Positions 35,821 to 47,141 of a DNA stretch of 64,000 nt are shown here, one piece after another. The stretch is from Chaenocephalus aceratus. Taxonomy: Eukaryota > Chordata > Actinopteri > Perciformes > Channichthyidae. A model generated the notes under the pieces. That model made no database searches. It saw only the letters and a list, made by a program, of their open reading frames with translations, and was not told the DNA's origin. The stretch's first letter is position 1; each line of letters begins with the position of its first letter. The translations under genes and the position numbers were made by a program. Location of the stretch: assembly GCA_023974075.1 (NCBI GenBank), contig JAMFTG010000207.1, positions 166,001 to 230,000 on the forward strand, written 5' to 3'.

Positions 35821-38165
35821 GAGTACTTCAGGAAAGTCGACAGAGGGGGGGGGCTAGTGGAGTACTTCAGGAAAGTCGACAGAGGGGGGGGGCTAGTGGA
35901 GTACTTCAGGAAAGTCGACAGGGGGGGGGGCTAGTGGAGTACTTCAGGAAAGTCGACAGAGGGGGGGGGGCTAGTGGAGTACTTCAGGAAAGTCGGGGGG
36001 GGGCTAGTGGAGTACTTCAGGAAAGTCGACAGAGGGGGGGGGCTAGTGGAGTACTTCGGGAAAGTCGACAGGGGGGGGGGGCTAGTGGAGTACTTCAGGA
36101 AAGTCGACAGAGGGGGGGGGGCTAGTGGAGTACTTCAGGAAAGTCAACAGAGGGGGGGGGGGCTAGTGGAGTACTTCAGGAAAGTCGGGGGGGGGGGCTA
36201 GTGGAGTACTTCAGGAAAGTCGAGGGGGGGGGCGCTAGTGGAGTACTTCAGGAAAGTCGGGGGGGGGCTAGTGGAGTACTTCAGGAAAGTCGGGGGGGGG
36301 CTAGTGGAGTACTTCAGGAAAGTCGGGGGGGGGCTAGTGGAGTACTTCAGGAAAGTCGGGGGGGGGGCTAGTGGAGTACTTCAGGAAAGTCGACAGAGGG
36401 GGGGGGGCTAGTGGAGTACTTCAGGAAAGTCGACAGAGGGGGGGGGGGCTAGTGGAGTACTTCAGGAAAGTCGACAGAGGGGGGGGGGCTAGTGGAGTAC
36501 TTCAGGAAAGTCAACAGAGGGGGGGGGGCTAGTGGAGTACTTCAGGAAAGTCGGGGGGGGGCTAGTGGAGTACTTCAGGAAAGTCGGGGGGGGGCTAGTG
36601 GAGTACTTCAGGAAAGTCGGGGGGGGGGCTAGTGGAGTACTTCAGGAAAGTCGGGGGGGGGGGGCTAGTGGAGTACTTCAGGAAAGTCGGGGGGGGGGCT
36701 AGTGGAGTACTTCAGGAAAGTCGGGGGGGGGCTAGTGGAGTACTTCAGGAAAGTCGCGGGGGGGGGGGGCTAGTGGAGTACTTCAGGAAAGTCGGGGGGG
36801 GGCTAGTGGAGTACTTCAGGAAAGTCGGGGGGGGGGCTAGTGGAGTACTTCAGGAAAGTCGGGGGGGGGGGGGGGGGGCTAGTGGAGTACTTCAGGAAAG
36901 TCGGGGGGGGGGCTAGTGGAGTACTTCAGGAAAGTCGGGGGGGGGCTAGTGGAGTACTTCAGGAAAGTCGGGGGGGGGCTAGTGGAGTACTTCAGGAAAG
37001 TCGGGGGGGGGGGCTAGTGGAGTACTTCAGGAAAGTCGGGGGGGGGGCTAGTGGAGTACTTCAGGAAAGTCGACAGAGGGGGGGGCTAGTGGAGTACTTC
37101 GGGAAAGTCGACAGAGGGGGGGGGGGCTAGTGGAGTACTTCAGGAAAGTCGACAGAGGGGGGGGGGCTAGGGTAGTGGAGTACTTCAGGAAAGTCGACAG
37201 AGGGGGGGGGCTAGTGGAGTACTTCAGGAAAGTCGGGGGGGGGCTAGTGGAGTACTTCAGGAAAGTCGGGGGGGGCTAGTGGAGTACTTCAGGAAAGTCG
37301 GGGGGGGCTAGTGGAGTACTTCAGGAAAGTCGACAGAGGGGGGGGGGCTAGTGGAGTACTTCAGGAAAGTCGACAGAGGGGGGGGGCTAGTGGAGTACTT
37401 CAGGAAAGTCGACAGAGGGGGGGGCTAGTGGGAGTACTTCAGGAAAGTCAACAGAGGGGGGGGGGCTAGTGGAGTACTTCAGGAAAGTGGGGGGGGCTAG
37501 TGGAGTACTTCAGGAAAGTCGGGGGGGGGCTAGTGGAGTACTTCAGGAAAGTCGGGGGGGGGGCTAGTGGAGTACTTCAGGAAAGTCGGGGGGGGGCTAG
37601 TGGAGTACTTCAGGAAAGTCGGGGGGGGGCTAGTGGAGTACTTCAGGAAAGTCGGGGGGGGGGGCTAGTGGAGTACTTCAGGAAAGTCGGGGGGGGGGGC
37701 TAGTGGAGTACTTCAGGAAAGTCGGGGGGGGGAGGGGGGGGGGCTAGTGGAGATACTTCAGGAAAGTCGGGGGGGGGGGCTAGTGGAGTACTTCAGGAAA
37801 GTCGGGGGGGGGCTAGTGGAGTACTTCAGGAAAGTCGGGGGGGGGGCTAGTGGGAGTACTTCAGGAAAGTCGGGGGGGGGGGGCTAGTGGAGTACTTCAG
37901 GAAAGTGGGGGGGGGGGGGCTAGTGGAGTACTTCAGGAAAGTCGGGGGGGGGGGGCTAGTGGAGTACTTCAGGAAAGTCGGGGGGGGGGGGGCTAGTGGA
38001 GTACTTCAGGAAAGTCGACAGAGGGGGGGGGGCTAGTGGAGTACTTCAGGAAAGTCGACGGGGGGGGGGGGGCTAGTGGAGTACTTCAGGAAAGTCGGGG
38101 GGGGGGGGGGCTAGTGGAGTACTTCAGGAAAGTCGACAGGGGGGGGGGGGCTAGTGGAGTACTTC
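35821..38165. repeat. G-run minisatellite, about 65 copies of 33-42 bp
   Basis: Unit 'gagtacttcaggaaagtcga' then 'cagag', a run of 7-14 G, and 'ctagtg'. A shorter variant lacks 'gacaga'. Variant units cluster in blocks, indicating segmental amplification. 2.3 kb in total, all G runs on the plus strand. Confidence 0.96.
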
Positions 38166-38431
38166 GTGACCCCAGTGTGAACGTTGTGATCAGCTGTTTT
38201 AGCGCGCAGTTCTCCAGTGAGGGGGGAGGGGGGAGTCTCCTCCGCAGCCGGTGGCGTAGTTCTGGCTCAGTTCCGTTGTACAGACCGACGTTAACAGCAG
38301 CCTGTCTGTGCACACGGAGACCGACTCTGTCGTCCGGTGATCTAACCGCCTTCTGGAAAAGCTTCACAAGTACGTCGGTACGCAAATGCGCTTTGTGACA
38401 CAGTGACGGTACGCATTTCAGATTACGCACA
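38166..38431. other. Element B sequence after the array
   Basis: Single-copy within this window, from 'tgaccccagtgtgaacg' to 'gattacgcac'. Interpreted as the right part of element B because family A resumes immediately after it. Confidence 0.45.
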
Positions 38432-38536
38432 TAAGAAGTAGAAAGTACAGGTATTTGAGTTCAACATGTGAGAAGTAGAAAGTGGTCAGAAAAATACGTA
38501 GTAGTGGAGTAAAGTACTGATACCAGAAAAATGTAC

Positions 38537-38859
38537 TTAAAGGTGGGGTAGGTAAGTTTGAGAAACCGGCTCGAGATCGCTAGAATTTGAAAATACATAT
38601 AGCCCCTCCCCCAACACACACGAACGCGCACATGACCAATGAGGGCACGATATAGTGTGTGCCCCGATGGAAGGCTGACAGGCAGGTAGGCCGGTGTACT
38701 TTTCTACAGTATCACGGCTTCTACAGATGACATTTTTTATGGATTTTTTGTCAAAGCACTTCAGATATTCATTGCTATCGGGACGTTAAGAGCATTCCAT
38801 GGAATATAACACAAAGTGTATCTCGAGCCGGTTTCTGAAACGTACCTACCCCCCTTTAA
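38537..38859 (+). mobile_element. TTAA-flanked MITE, copy 4, inside family A
   Basis: TTAA at 38537-38540 and 38856-38859. Host sequence on either side joins as 'gtac-TTAA-gtacagtaac', which is the uninterrupted sequence in other family A copies (near 1733-1747 and, inverted, 63050-63066). This shows directly that the element duplicates TTAA on insertion. Confidence 0.93.
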
Positions 38860-38901
38860 GTACAGTAACAAAGTATTTGTACTCCCTTCTTCCCACCTGT
38901 G

Positions 38902-40489
38902 AAAAGCACAGCGGCCATCTGTTTGCCTTCCTCTCTTCAAAGCAACCTGAAAGTGTATCACGCCGTCACCTTGGAGTGATGGGAAATAGAATGGACTACT
39001 CAATAGACCGCTAATTAACTTACTTTAATTTCTGGGGACCGTGCGACGCACAAAGGCGGGAAGACACACAGGCGGGAAGACACACAGGCGGGAAGACACA
39101 CAGGCATCCATTACTTAATGTGTTTTATGGATCCTGCTTTGAAAGGAGACGTCCCCCTCTGAAGAGGTGACGGGGGTGTTTGGGAATAATCGCTGATGCA
39201 CAGAAAAGGCTGAATGAATCACGAGTGCTGGAAGAGATGAAAAACAAAGGCATCCGAAAAAGAGAAACTTGAATTATATGAACAAATAAATGAAATATAC
39301 ATCTAAAAACCCATTTGAGTATCCACACGTGTGCAGGCGGGAGCTTTAGCACTGGGGAGATGAACAACAAATTAAACCTGCTTTCTTCTACTTAAACAAA
39401 GACGTATTCACTTTCTCCAAACTTGACTTATGAAAATAAATGAATATGCCTCCTAAAAACCCATTTGTAAAATCATCAAATCAGAACGGAGGAACTTTTA
39501 ATTTCACTAACAATAATTGCATAATTAAATATCATTATTGGTGGCTCGAAACAATACTTTGTTATAATTGCAATAAAGATAATAAATTGTATTGGAATTG
39601 GAGAAAATGTAATGTTTTGGGTTTTAATCGAACAACAAACAAGCGAGATGTCGTATTCTTATGTTATTCTATTAGATTTCATGTGGTTTTAGTGTGTTTA
39701 ATTCTAGCGCTCCTATGAGGTCCGTTATCACCATTTGCTTTGCAGAACATTGTCCTCATGAAACGGACTGAAATATGACTGGAAGCAGTGTGAAACATCT
39801 GCACCTCTACTTCAGAGGTAATTGGTATTTCTAATACTTATATACTGAAAGGACACACTGCGGGTTTAGTGGGAGTAATGGCTGTGAGTCTCCGCCTGAT
39901 AATGTACTTTAAGACCAAGGCGGGATTTGGAGACGGCGGGAGCTCCTTTCATAATGCGGGTGATTAAATCCGCCCTGTTAACTTCACAGTTAGCTCCTCG
40001 TCCTCCTTCTCCATCTGTGTGAGTCATCTTTAAGTCGTGCTGCGGTGCACATCTGAGGAGAAGTTGCCTTTTAAAAGCTTACGTCGAGGCGGCGGCAGAG
40101 ACAGATCGACTCCTGAACAACAACAACAACAAGCCAGTTTTATCCAGTTTGTACACAACGAGAAACGTAACAAGCAGCGGTGGTCCACTGGAGAGACCAG
40201 CTGCCTGCTGGGAATCTGGGCTTCCGAAGAGGTGCAGAGGAAGCTGGAGCGCAATCGGCCATTGTTGTTGTTGTTGTTGGTGTCAGCTGTGAGGGGTTTC
40301 CGCGCGCTTTGGCTTTATGAAGCAGGCACGCAAACGGTTACGTCATGACACAAACGTTGACGCAATGACGCAGCACCAGTCGGACTCTGGTGAAAAGAGC
40401 CGGAGCTAAACCGAAGAAAACCGGTTCTGAACCTGAAAAGCTCTAGCACGGAGCTTGAACCTGAGTTGCGTTGGTTGTGAATGAGGTTG
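38902..40489. other. Unassigned intergenic sequence with a short tandem repeat
   Basis: A 16-bp unit 'aggcgggaagacacac' is repeated three times at 39054-39104. The motif 'ctaaaaacccatttg' occurs near 39304 and 39454. 39430-39720 is AT-rich and apparently single-copy. Short (AAC)n at 40120-40132 and (TTG)n at 40263-40279. No gene recognised. Confidence 0.4.
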
Positions 40490-40834
40490 CAGTGCTTCTC
40501 AAAGTGTGGTCGCGGACCACTGGTGGTCCGTGAGTGCCCCCTAGTGGTCCGTGAGTATATGGTGAAATTTCACATTTGAAATAAATAAATACATTTAAGT
40601 TTTCCGCACTCTCGCGGGAATATCTCCGCAATGGAGCGAGCGTAAGTTTCACTTTCGATTGCATGATAAAGCCCAGCACAACACCTTCATCACACATGTT
40701 GCCACTTGTTTGTACCATTTTCAGGCGATTTGTAAAAAACCGATGTGTTTTTGGATATGTGTGGAGTTAGGTGGTCCGCGAGTATTTTTCTATTGGCTAA
40801 GTGTCCTTGGTATGAAAAAGTTTGAGAAACACTG
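40490..40834. mobile_element. hAT-like MITE D, copy 2 (inverted)
   Basis: Left end 'cagtgcttctcaaagtgtgg', right end 'agtttgagaaacactg'. The interior matches the reverse complement of 24304-24655, including 'cgtgagtgccccctagtggt'. Diverged from copy 1. Confidence 0.82.
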
Positions 40835-42075
40835 TATTAGAGGATGTACTCGACTTCTCATATCGGGCCGAACTGACACCTGCTGCTGCCTCACAGCTAA
40901 ACCTCTCGTTCTTTAGGGTCTATGTGCAGAAAAACTCATCCATCAGCGCGACACGCCTCCGTTAAGCTGATAGTTCAGAGTTTGATTAGAAGATACCTCT
41001 TTGAAGTGTGTGTGATGAATATAAAAGTACAAGCCAGTTAGCATGTAGCATAGAGACTGGAAACGGCTTCCTTTTGTCCACTCGATGCACGTTACTGACA
41101 ATAAGACGGAGATTGGACGTCTCATTGGAAAGCAGAATATTCTTTGCTTCTGTTGGCATTGTGAGACGAAAGCATTGCCTCTGTGGGCTCTTTAAATATT
41201 TACCTGTGGCTTGATTACAATCCACCTCAATCTCTTTCTTTCTCATCCCTCTCACTAACCTCTCACCACTTTCCTCTCAGCAGGAAGTCCCTCCTCGGGG
41301 CTTTTTACTTCGATTTGATCTTCCCTTTCATCACGACTACATTTCCCTTCAGATCCTCGCCCTATAAATATTGCAGAGCAGTTTAGCTGACATGCTAAAT
41401 CATGTTCTCCGCTCATCGTGTGTGTTTACTTGACCGAGAACTGCTTGTTCATTTTAATGGGAACACGTATCCTGTTGGTAAATGATTAGATTTCAGCTTT
41501 ACAATAACTATCCTCTATTTCTGGGGCTAATACATCTTGGCATAACTCGAGCGAAGGGCTGCTTTTATAAAAGTGTAATTATATTGCCTTCCAGCTGATT
41601 CTTCGAGCAGCAGGTTATTCCTTTAGCTGACATGTGAGCATTGCCATCATGGCTTTACGGCTTCAGTGGAATGGTGGCCTTGCAGGACTCCCATACAATT
41701 ATTTTTAATGCCCTCCTTGCCGGCTTTCTCCTTCCAACATCACGGTGAAATATGAGCGTAGGGTTCAGAAACCAAAGCAACGACTTCCAGTTTCTGATGA
41801 CTTATGTATCGGCGTGCCTCGATGTCGACTCCAAACGGCCGTAAGCATGCGAGTCTCCCGCTAACATTTAAAGCACATGTAAACAAGCGCTACCTTCTCC
41901 CACGTTTGACCACGAGACCTTCCTCTCTCCGAGTAGCAGCCTCTGGCTCGTCCCGGCGACCGAATCAGCCTCGAGCATCTGCTGCTGTTGGCTGGCAGCC
42001 GACGGGAAGATGAGGGTGGAAACACGCTTCACTTGTCGTTCATCAACGGGGCCTTTTTCTCGGCTCATTTTCCTG
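40835..42075. other. Unassigned intergenic sequence, candidate conserved noncoding block
   Basis: No gene recognised. 41390-41760 contains AT-rich motifs such as 'tggtaaatgattagatttca' and 'ataaaagtgtaattatattg', with no repeat signature. Conservation is untested. Confidence 0.35.
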
Positions 42076-42119
42076 CCCCCCCCCCCCCCCCCCGAGCTCC
42101 ATAACGCCCCCCCCCCCCC
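42076..42119. repeat. Two poly-C tracts
   Basis: C runs of 18 bp (42076-42093) and 13 bp (42107-42119) separated by 'gagctccataacg'. Confidence 0.95.
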
Positions 42120-42245
42120 AGGCCTTTGGTGAGCCAGGGGTCGCCTGAGGTCTCGGATAATGTGACAAAGCCAGATGCTCATCATCGCCCAAAACGGCCC
42201 TCACCAGCTGTGACTGGGTGTACGGGAGTTTATTTATATACAGGG

Positions 42246-42335
42246 TGGAAGTAGTGGAGTACATTTTTTCTTCTATCAGTACTTTACTCCACTACTCGTT
42301 TCTCTGACGACCTTTTACTTTTACTTGGAGACGGG
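42246..42335 (-). mobile_element. Family A terminal fragment
   Basis: 'gggtggaagtagtggagtac', then 'atcagtactttactccacta' and 'tctctgacgaccttttactt', match the inverted right end of family A as seen at 63018-63120. The array and other end are absent. Confidence 0.65.
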
Positions 42336-43446
42336 ATGCGATGATGAGCGGAGACGAAAGGAAAGGTCAGCTCTGTGAGAAGCAGAGAAACAAAAAGCTT
42401 GGATACAATCTTAAAACCGAATTATCTTTCAGGTATTTTGATTAAATTATTGCGTCTTTATGACATTTCGCTCTCAGTTGTACAATGCCTAATCTTCTCG
42501 GTATTTATTTTGTATTCGATTGCCCAAAATACACCATAATATATCCATCGATATACAATCGACTCCAGCGTTGCATCTCATGGATTCTGTTTCTTCTTCT
42601 TGTTTTTTTGTAACATCTTATATATATATTAATATTGCATGGTGGAGGTTGCATATACCGACGTGTTGCATCCCATATCTACCCTGTCGCTGTGCACGAC
42701 GATAAAGCTGAAATCTGAAATATCAGATTGAGAAAGGAATTTATTTCCAGCGGATATTGTAATAACTTTAGGAGTTGATAGACGTTGGAGGGTGGTCCAC
42801 TTAAAGTCCTGATGAATCACCCTTCAGCGCCATTAGGCCACCTTCTTCAGTGGGGCATTGACTCTGATTAGGGTGCAATTAAACACCGACTGTGGCTTTA
42901 AATAATACCCTTTGTTCACATTGGTCACAGCGAGAGGCTATAATGTCCTACCTCTCTCCTTGTCTTCTAGTTTGAAATGAACCCTAACATGCCAACATAC
43001 TTGAAATGTTACGGTTTTAAACACAAAGTGCGGTGACATGTCCCGTAATGACGGTCTTCCAGAGGAAAATACACGTCTTTTTAAAAAGCTCTCATCACCA
43101 AGTGAACCAAGTCCTCGCGACCCCGGACTTTGTCTCGCGTAAAACTCGCAGACCCAGAAACTATATTTGCAACGTTCCCCCTTTCGGCGCTGACGATCAG
43201 AAGTGAAGACAATAGTCGGACAAAACAACCGCAGCTGCCGTCGACGCGCTCTCTAAACAATCAGGAGAAACAAAAGCCGGAGAAAGCCCCCTCGCCAGCA
43301 CTAATTGCTAATACGGGGTTTTGGCATCATAATTGATTTTCTTTCATTCAGCTCCCAAATTGCTTCTGTTGACATGGCGCTGTGTCCCTCGGGTCTAATC
43401 GAACGCTTCTGTTGCAACCCGCAAATTCTTCGCAACAAACAACCCC
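42336..43446. other. Unassigned intergenic sequence
   Basis: No gene or known repeat recognised on either strand. Confidence 0.4.
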
Positions 43447-44179
43447 GAGGAAGGAGGAAGAGGAGGAGGAGGGAGAGGAGGAGGAGGAGGAGGCGGAGGA
43501 GGAGGAGGAGGAGGAGGAGGAGGAGGAGGAGGAGAGGAGAGGAGGAGGGAGGAGGGAGCGGAGGAGGAGGGAGATGAGGAGGAGGGAGGAGGGAAGGAGG
43601 AGGAGGAGGGAGATGAGGAGGGGATGAGGGGAGAGGAGGGCGATGAGGAGGGAGATGAGGCGGAAGAGGAGGAAGAGGGAGAGGAGGAGGAGAGGAGGAG
43701 GAGGAGGAGGAGGAGGAGGAGGAGGAGGAGGGGAGAGGGAGAGGAGGAGGAGGAGGAGGAGGAGGGAGAGGAGGAGGAGGAGGGGAGAGGAGGAGGGAGG
43801 AGGAGGGAGAGGGAGAGGAGGGAGGAGGAGGGAGGGAGAGGAGGAGGGGAGGAGGGAGAGGGAGGGAGAGGAGGAGGAGGAGGAGGGCGAGGATGAGGAG
43901 GAGGCGGGGAGGAGGGGAGAGGAGGAGGGGGAGAGAGGAGGAGGAGGATGAGGAGGAGGAGAGGAGGAGGAGGGGGGAGGCGGGAGGAGAGGATGAGGAT
44001 GAGGAGGAGGATGAGGAGGGAGAGGAGGAGGAGGGAGAGGAGGAGGGGATGAGGAGGAAGAGGAGGAAGAGGGAGAGAGGAGGAGGAGGAGGAGAGGAAG
44101 GGAGGGAGGAGGAGGAGGAGGCGGAGGAGGAGGAGGAGGAAGAGGAGGAGGAGGAGGAGGAGGAGGAGGAGGAGGAGGA
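43447..44179. repeat. Polypurine (AGG)n array, part 1
   Basis: About 730 bp that is almost entirely A and G on the plus strand, mainly 'gaggagg' with 'gggagagg' and occasional 'gatgagg' or 'ggcgg'. Homopolymeric Glu/Arg and Ser/Pro/Leu open frames on the two strands are artefacts. Homopurine mirror-repeat composition can form triplex DNA. Confidence 0.97.
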
Positions 44180-44610
44180 TAGCATCTCTATCAAAATGTC
44201 TCCCAACAAATGGCTTTAATAATAATACATAAGAGATTAGATTTGTATGGCGCTTTTCAAGGGACCCAAGGCCGCTTACATAACAACAACAAACAAACAA
44301 ACAAAACAAACAACCAACAAGAGGGGAAATAATAAAAGTAACAATTAAATAAATAGCCGTAGCAGGGGGCTGTGGTGGGTTAGGGGTCAAAGGCCATGAG
44401 GCTTTGAAGGATGAACTGGCCAAATGTCATGAACGCACCACTCTCTCCCGTTTTCCCCTTAACTTAACTAAGTGGGACTTAGTGGGAACGTTGCGATGGT
44501 GACGTACGGGGCATAGTGAGAGGAGGGGAGGGGGAATGTAATTACGGATGTTCTCGGAACGAAAGACAAAAGAAAGTCGAAAGGAGAGTCATTCGTCTTG
44601 TGGGACAGCG
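44180..44610 (-). mobile_element. Spacer between polypurine arrays with an inverted LINE tail
   Basis: 44216-44280 reads, on the minus strand, 'tgtaagcggccttgggtccc' then 'ttgaaaagcgccatacaaat', the usual style of an L2/CR1-type LINE 3' end. An A/C-rich stretch follows. The rest of the spacer is unassigned. Confidence 0.55.
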
Positions 44611-45657
44611 GAGGAGGAGGAGGGAGGAGGAGGAGAGGAGGAGGGGAGGAGGAGGAGGAGGGAGAGGATGAGGAGGAGGAGGAGGAGGATGGGAGGGAGA
44701 GGAGGAGGAGGAGGATGAGGAGGAGGAGGAGGAGGAGGAGGGAGAGGAGGAGGAGGAGGATGAGGAGGAGGAGGAGGAGGAGGAGGAGGAGGAGGAGGAG
44801 GAGGAGGAGGGGAGAGGATGAGGAGGAGGAGGAGGATGAGGAGGGGAGGAGGAGGAGGATGAGGAGGAGAGGCGGAGGAGGAGGCGGGGAGAGGAGGAGG
44901 AGGATGGTGAGGAGGAGGAGGCGGAGGGAGAGGATGAGGAGGGGCGGAGGGGAGGGAGAGGGAGAGGAGGGCGGAGGAGGCGGAGGGGGGGAGAGGAGGA
45001 GGAGGAGGAGAGGAGGAGGAGGAGGGGAGGGAGGGAGAGGATGAGGAGGAGGGAGGGAGAGGGGGGGGTGGGGGAGAGAGAGGAGGAGGAGAGAGGGAGG
45101 GAGGTGAGGAGGAGGATGAGGCGGAGGGAGAGGAGGTCTTAGGGGAGGAGGAGGGAGAGGAGGAGGGAGAGGGAGAGGAGATGAGGAGGATGAGGAGGGA
45201 GAGGAGGAGGGAGGAGAGGATGAGGAGGATGAGGAGGGAGGAGGAGGAGGAGGAGGAGAGGAGGAGGAGGATGAGGAGGAGAGCGGGAGGAGGAGGAGGA
45301 GGAGGAGGAGGAGGAGGAGGAGGAGGGGAGGATGAGGAGGAGGAGGAGGAGGAGGAGGAGGAGGAGGAGGAGGAGGAGGAGGAGGAGGGAGAGGAGGAGG
45401 AGGAGGAGGGAGAGGAGGAGAGGAGGAGGAGGAGGAGGAGGAGGAGGAGGAGGAGGGAGGAGAGGAGGAGGAGGAGGAGGAGAGGGAGAGAGAAGGAGGA
45501 GGAGGAGGAGGGGGAGGAGGAGGAGAGGAGGAGGAGGAGGAGGGGGAGGAGGAGGGAGAGGAGGAGGAGGAGGAGGAGGAGGAGGAGGAGAGGGGAGAGA
45601 AGGAGGAGGAGGAGGAGGGGGAGGAGGAGGGAGAGGAGGAGGAGGAGGAGGAGGGAG
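44611..45657. repeat. Polypurine (AGG)n array, part 2
   Basis: About 1.05 kb with the same composition as part 1, all purines on the plus strand. Apparent open frames of up to 432 codons on the minus strand are Ser/Pro/Leu artefacts. Confidence 0.97.
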
Positions 45658-46537
45658 TCCATGAGTCTCGACAAACCAGCTGTATTTCATACGGACACGT
45701 CAGAGTCCTCAGAGACTCAGCTCGGCGTGCGGTGAGATTAAAACATGGGTCCTGCAGGTGCTTCATTCAGAGTAGTTAGCATTGCATTTCAACAGTCTGC
45801 ATAATGCGTGTTTATCCGCTGATATTTCCTCCTGATGGTGTGCAGCGGAAAATTGCAGTTTTGCATTAACGATGTTGTGAAATGATATTACACAAAAGAC
45901 CATTTCAAGTCAGTTAAGGAAATCAATTGTGACGGCTCTGATGGCAACGACACGATATGAAACGACTCGTGTGTGCAGAAAACACATGACGCGGTAGCTT
46001 CATCAGCTCGAGATGAAAAAGTGCACGTCCTTCGAGCTTTACGCACGGCGAATCCTGAGCCACAAATCAACTGAGAGGGAAGCGTCTGTTTCGGATGAAA
46101 GGACAGATGTCGTCTCTATTTTCCTAACATCATCTGCTTGAATTCGTTGGTGTCGCACCCAGATACAAAGCAACGCATCCCAGTGCTGCCACATGTACAA
46201 CAGCATGGCAGCACGTATGCATTGATACCATCAACCAGTTCAGGAGGAAATACAGAGAAAGTATTTTCTCGAGGTACAGGGATGGGGAGGGCACTGTGTG
46301 TGTATGTGTGTGAGTATGTGTGTGAGTATGTAGGTGTGTACATCAGGCTTGGATTGGCACAGAGGCCATGAGGGAAACATTAGGATTTGGAGCTTACAAA
46401 TAAATAACTTCACTTTCTAATGACAAAAAAAAAATCACTTTTTTAATATCAATAATCGTATCATCGTATAGGCCTATGCCTCCTTAGTATTACCGTATAT
46501 ATAAATGAAATACTTTACTTTGAATAATTTGGTATAT
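45658..46537. other. Unassigned intergenic sequence
   Basis: No gene recognised. A short imperfect 'gtgtgagtat' repeat lies at 46296-46342. Confidence 0.4.
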
Positions 46538-46797
46538 TAGGATGCTCAATTCATTTTAATCGCGATTACAATTATGGCTTGCAACGAAATAAAACGTTTT
46601 TTTTCTTTTTTTTTTTTTAAATTTTAATTTTTTTCAGTTGAGTTATTCTTAAAGTTCACGGTAATCAACTGTTAAAACATTACTGTTCACATTTTTCTCC
46701 AATAAATGCATGTTTTCAAAGTCAATGAATAATCGCAATTACAATTATTGACCCAAATAATCGAGATTATGATTGTTGCCATAATCGAGCAGCCCTA
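46538..46797 (-). mobile_element. hAT-like MITE with 'tagggctgctcgattatgg' end
   Basis: The minus-strand left end is 'tagggctgctcgattatgg', followed by 'caacaatcataatctcgatt'; the other end is 'taggatgctcaattc'. Flanking 8-mers 'tggtatat' and 'ctgtatat' agree at six positions, suggesting an aged target duplication. AATCG-rich interior, no coding capacity. Confidence 0.65.
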
Positions 46798-46929
46798 CTG
46801 TATATGTGCATATATGTATGTATGTGTGTGTATGTATATGTACGTGTATATGTATATATGGCAATCAACAGGTAAACCAGATTAATAATATTAATAACAA
46901 TAATAATTAATAATAATGATAATATAAAT

Positions 46930-47141
46930 AAATCATTTAGGGGGGTGAGATTAAATAAATTATACTTCTTCTCACTCCTTTTCAAACACTAGATGTGGCA
47001 CTGTTTATGTTGCTAATGCTGTTGTTGTTGTTGTTGTTGTTGTGTTGTCTTACATGACTAGCACTGCAACATTTGTTTTGTAATTATTTATTTTACTTGT
47101 CGAAAGGAAATGTATCAATCAATCAATCAATCAATCCATAC
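46930..47141 (+). mobile_element. LINE 3'-end remnant with (TCAA)n tail
   Basis: 'gattaaataaattatacttc' and 'ttctcactccttttcaaaca', then a (TTG)n run, 'tttacttgtcgaaaggaaat' and a tail of TCAA repeats. The layout is typical of fish non-LTR retrotransposon ends, and the inverted remnant at 21771-22000 is related. Confidence 0.6.

Larger units (their letters stand above)
35541..38431 (+). mobile_element. Element B, 'tagggctgtcaaacgattaa' type, inserted in family A
   Basis: Starts 'tagggctgtcaaacgattaa' followed by TTAA/AATC-rich sequence characteristic of a common fish hAT-like repeat, and ends near 'cagattacgcac', where family A resumes. Contains its own G-run minisatellite. The right terminus is not defined exactly and no target duplication was identified. 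Confidence 0.6.
32852..38901 (+). mobile_element. Family A element, copy 2, expanded and twice interrupted
   Basis: Left part: the 27-bp array ending in 'agatactcacgttta', the family A left motif ('tactcgtgttta' elsewhere). Right part: 38432-38536 with the 37-bp unit and 'gtagtggagtaaagtactga', then 38860-38901 'cagtaacaaagtatttgtac' to 'cttcccacctgtg'. Between these lie element B (about 35541-38431) and a TTAA MITE (38537-38859). The order matches the uninterrupted copy at 54502-55569. Confidence 0.8.

Noticed and set aside
43301..45766. Long Ser/Pro/Leu and Glu/Arg frames of up to 432 codons
   Set aside because: They are translations of (AGG)n polypurine DNA, with no other sequence complexity.
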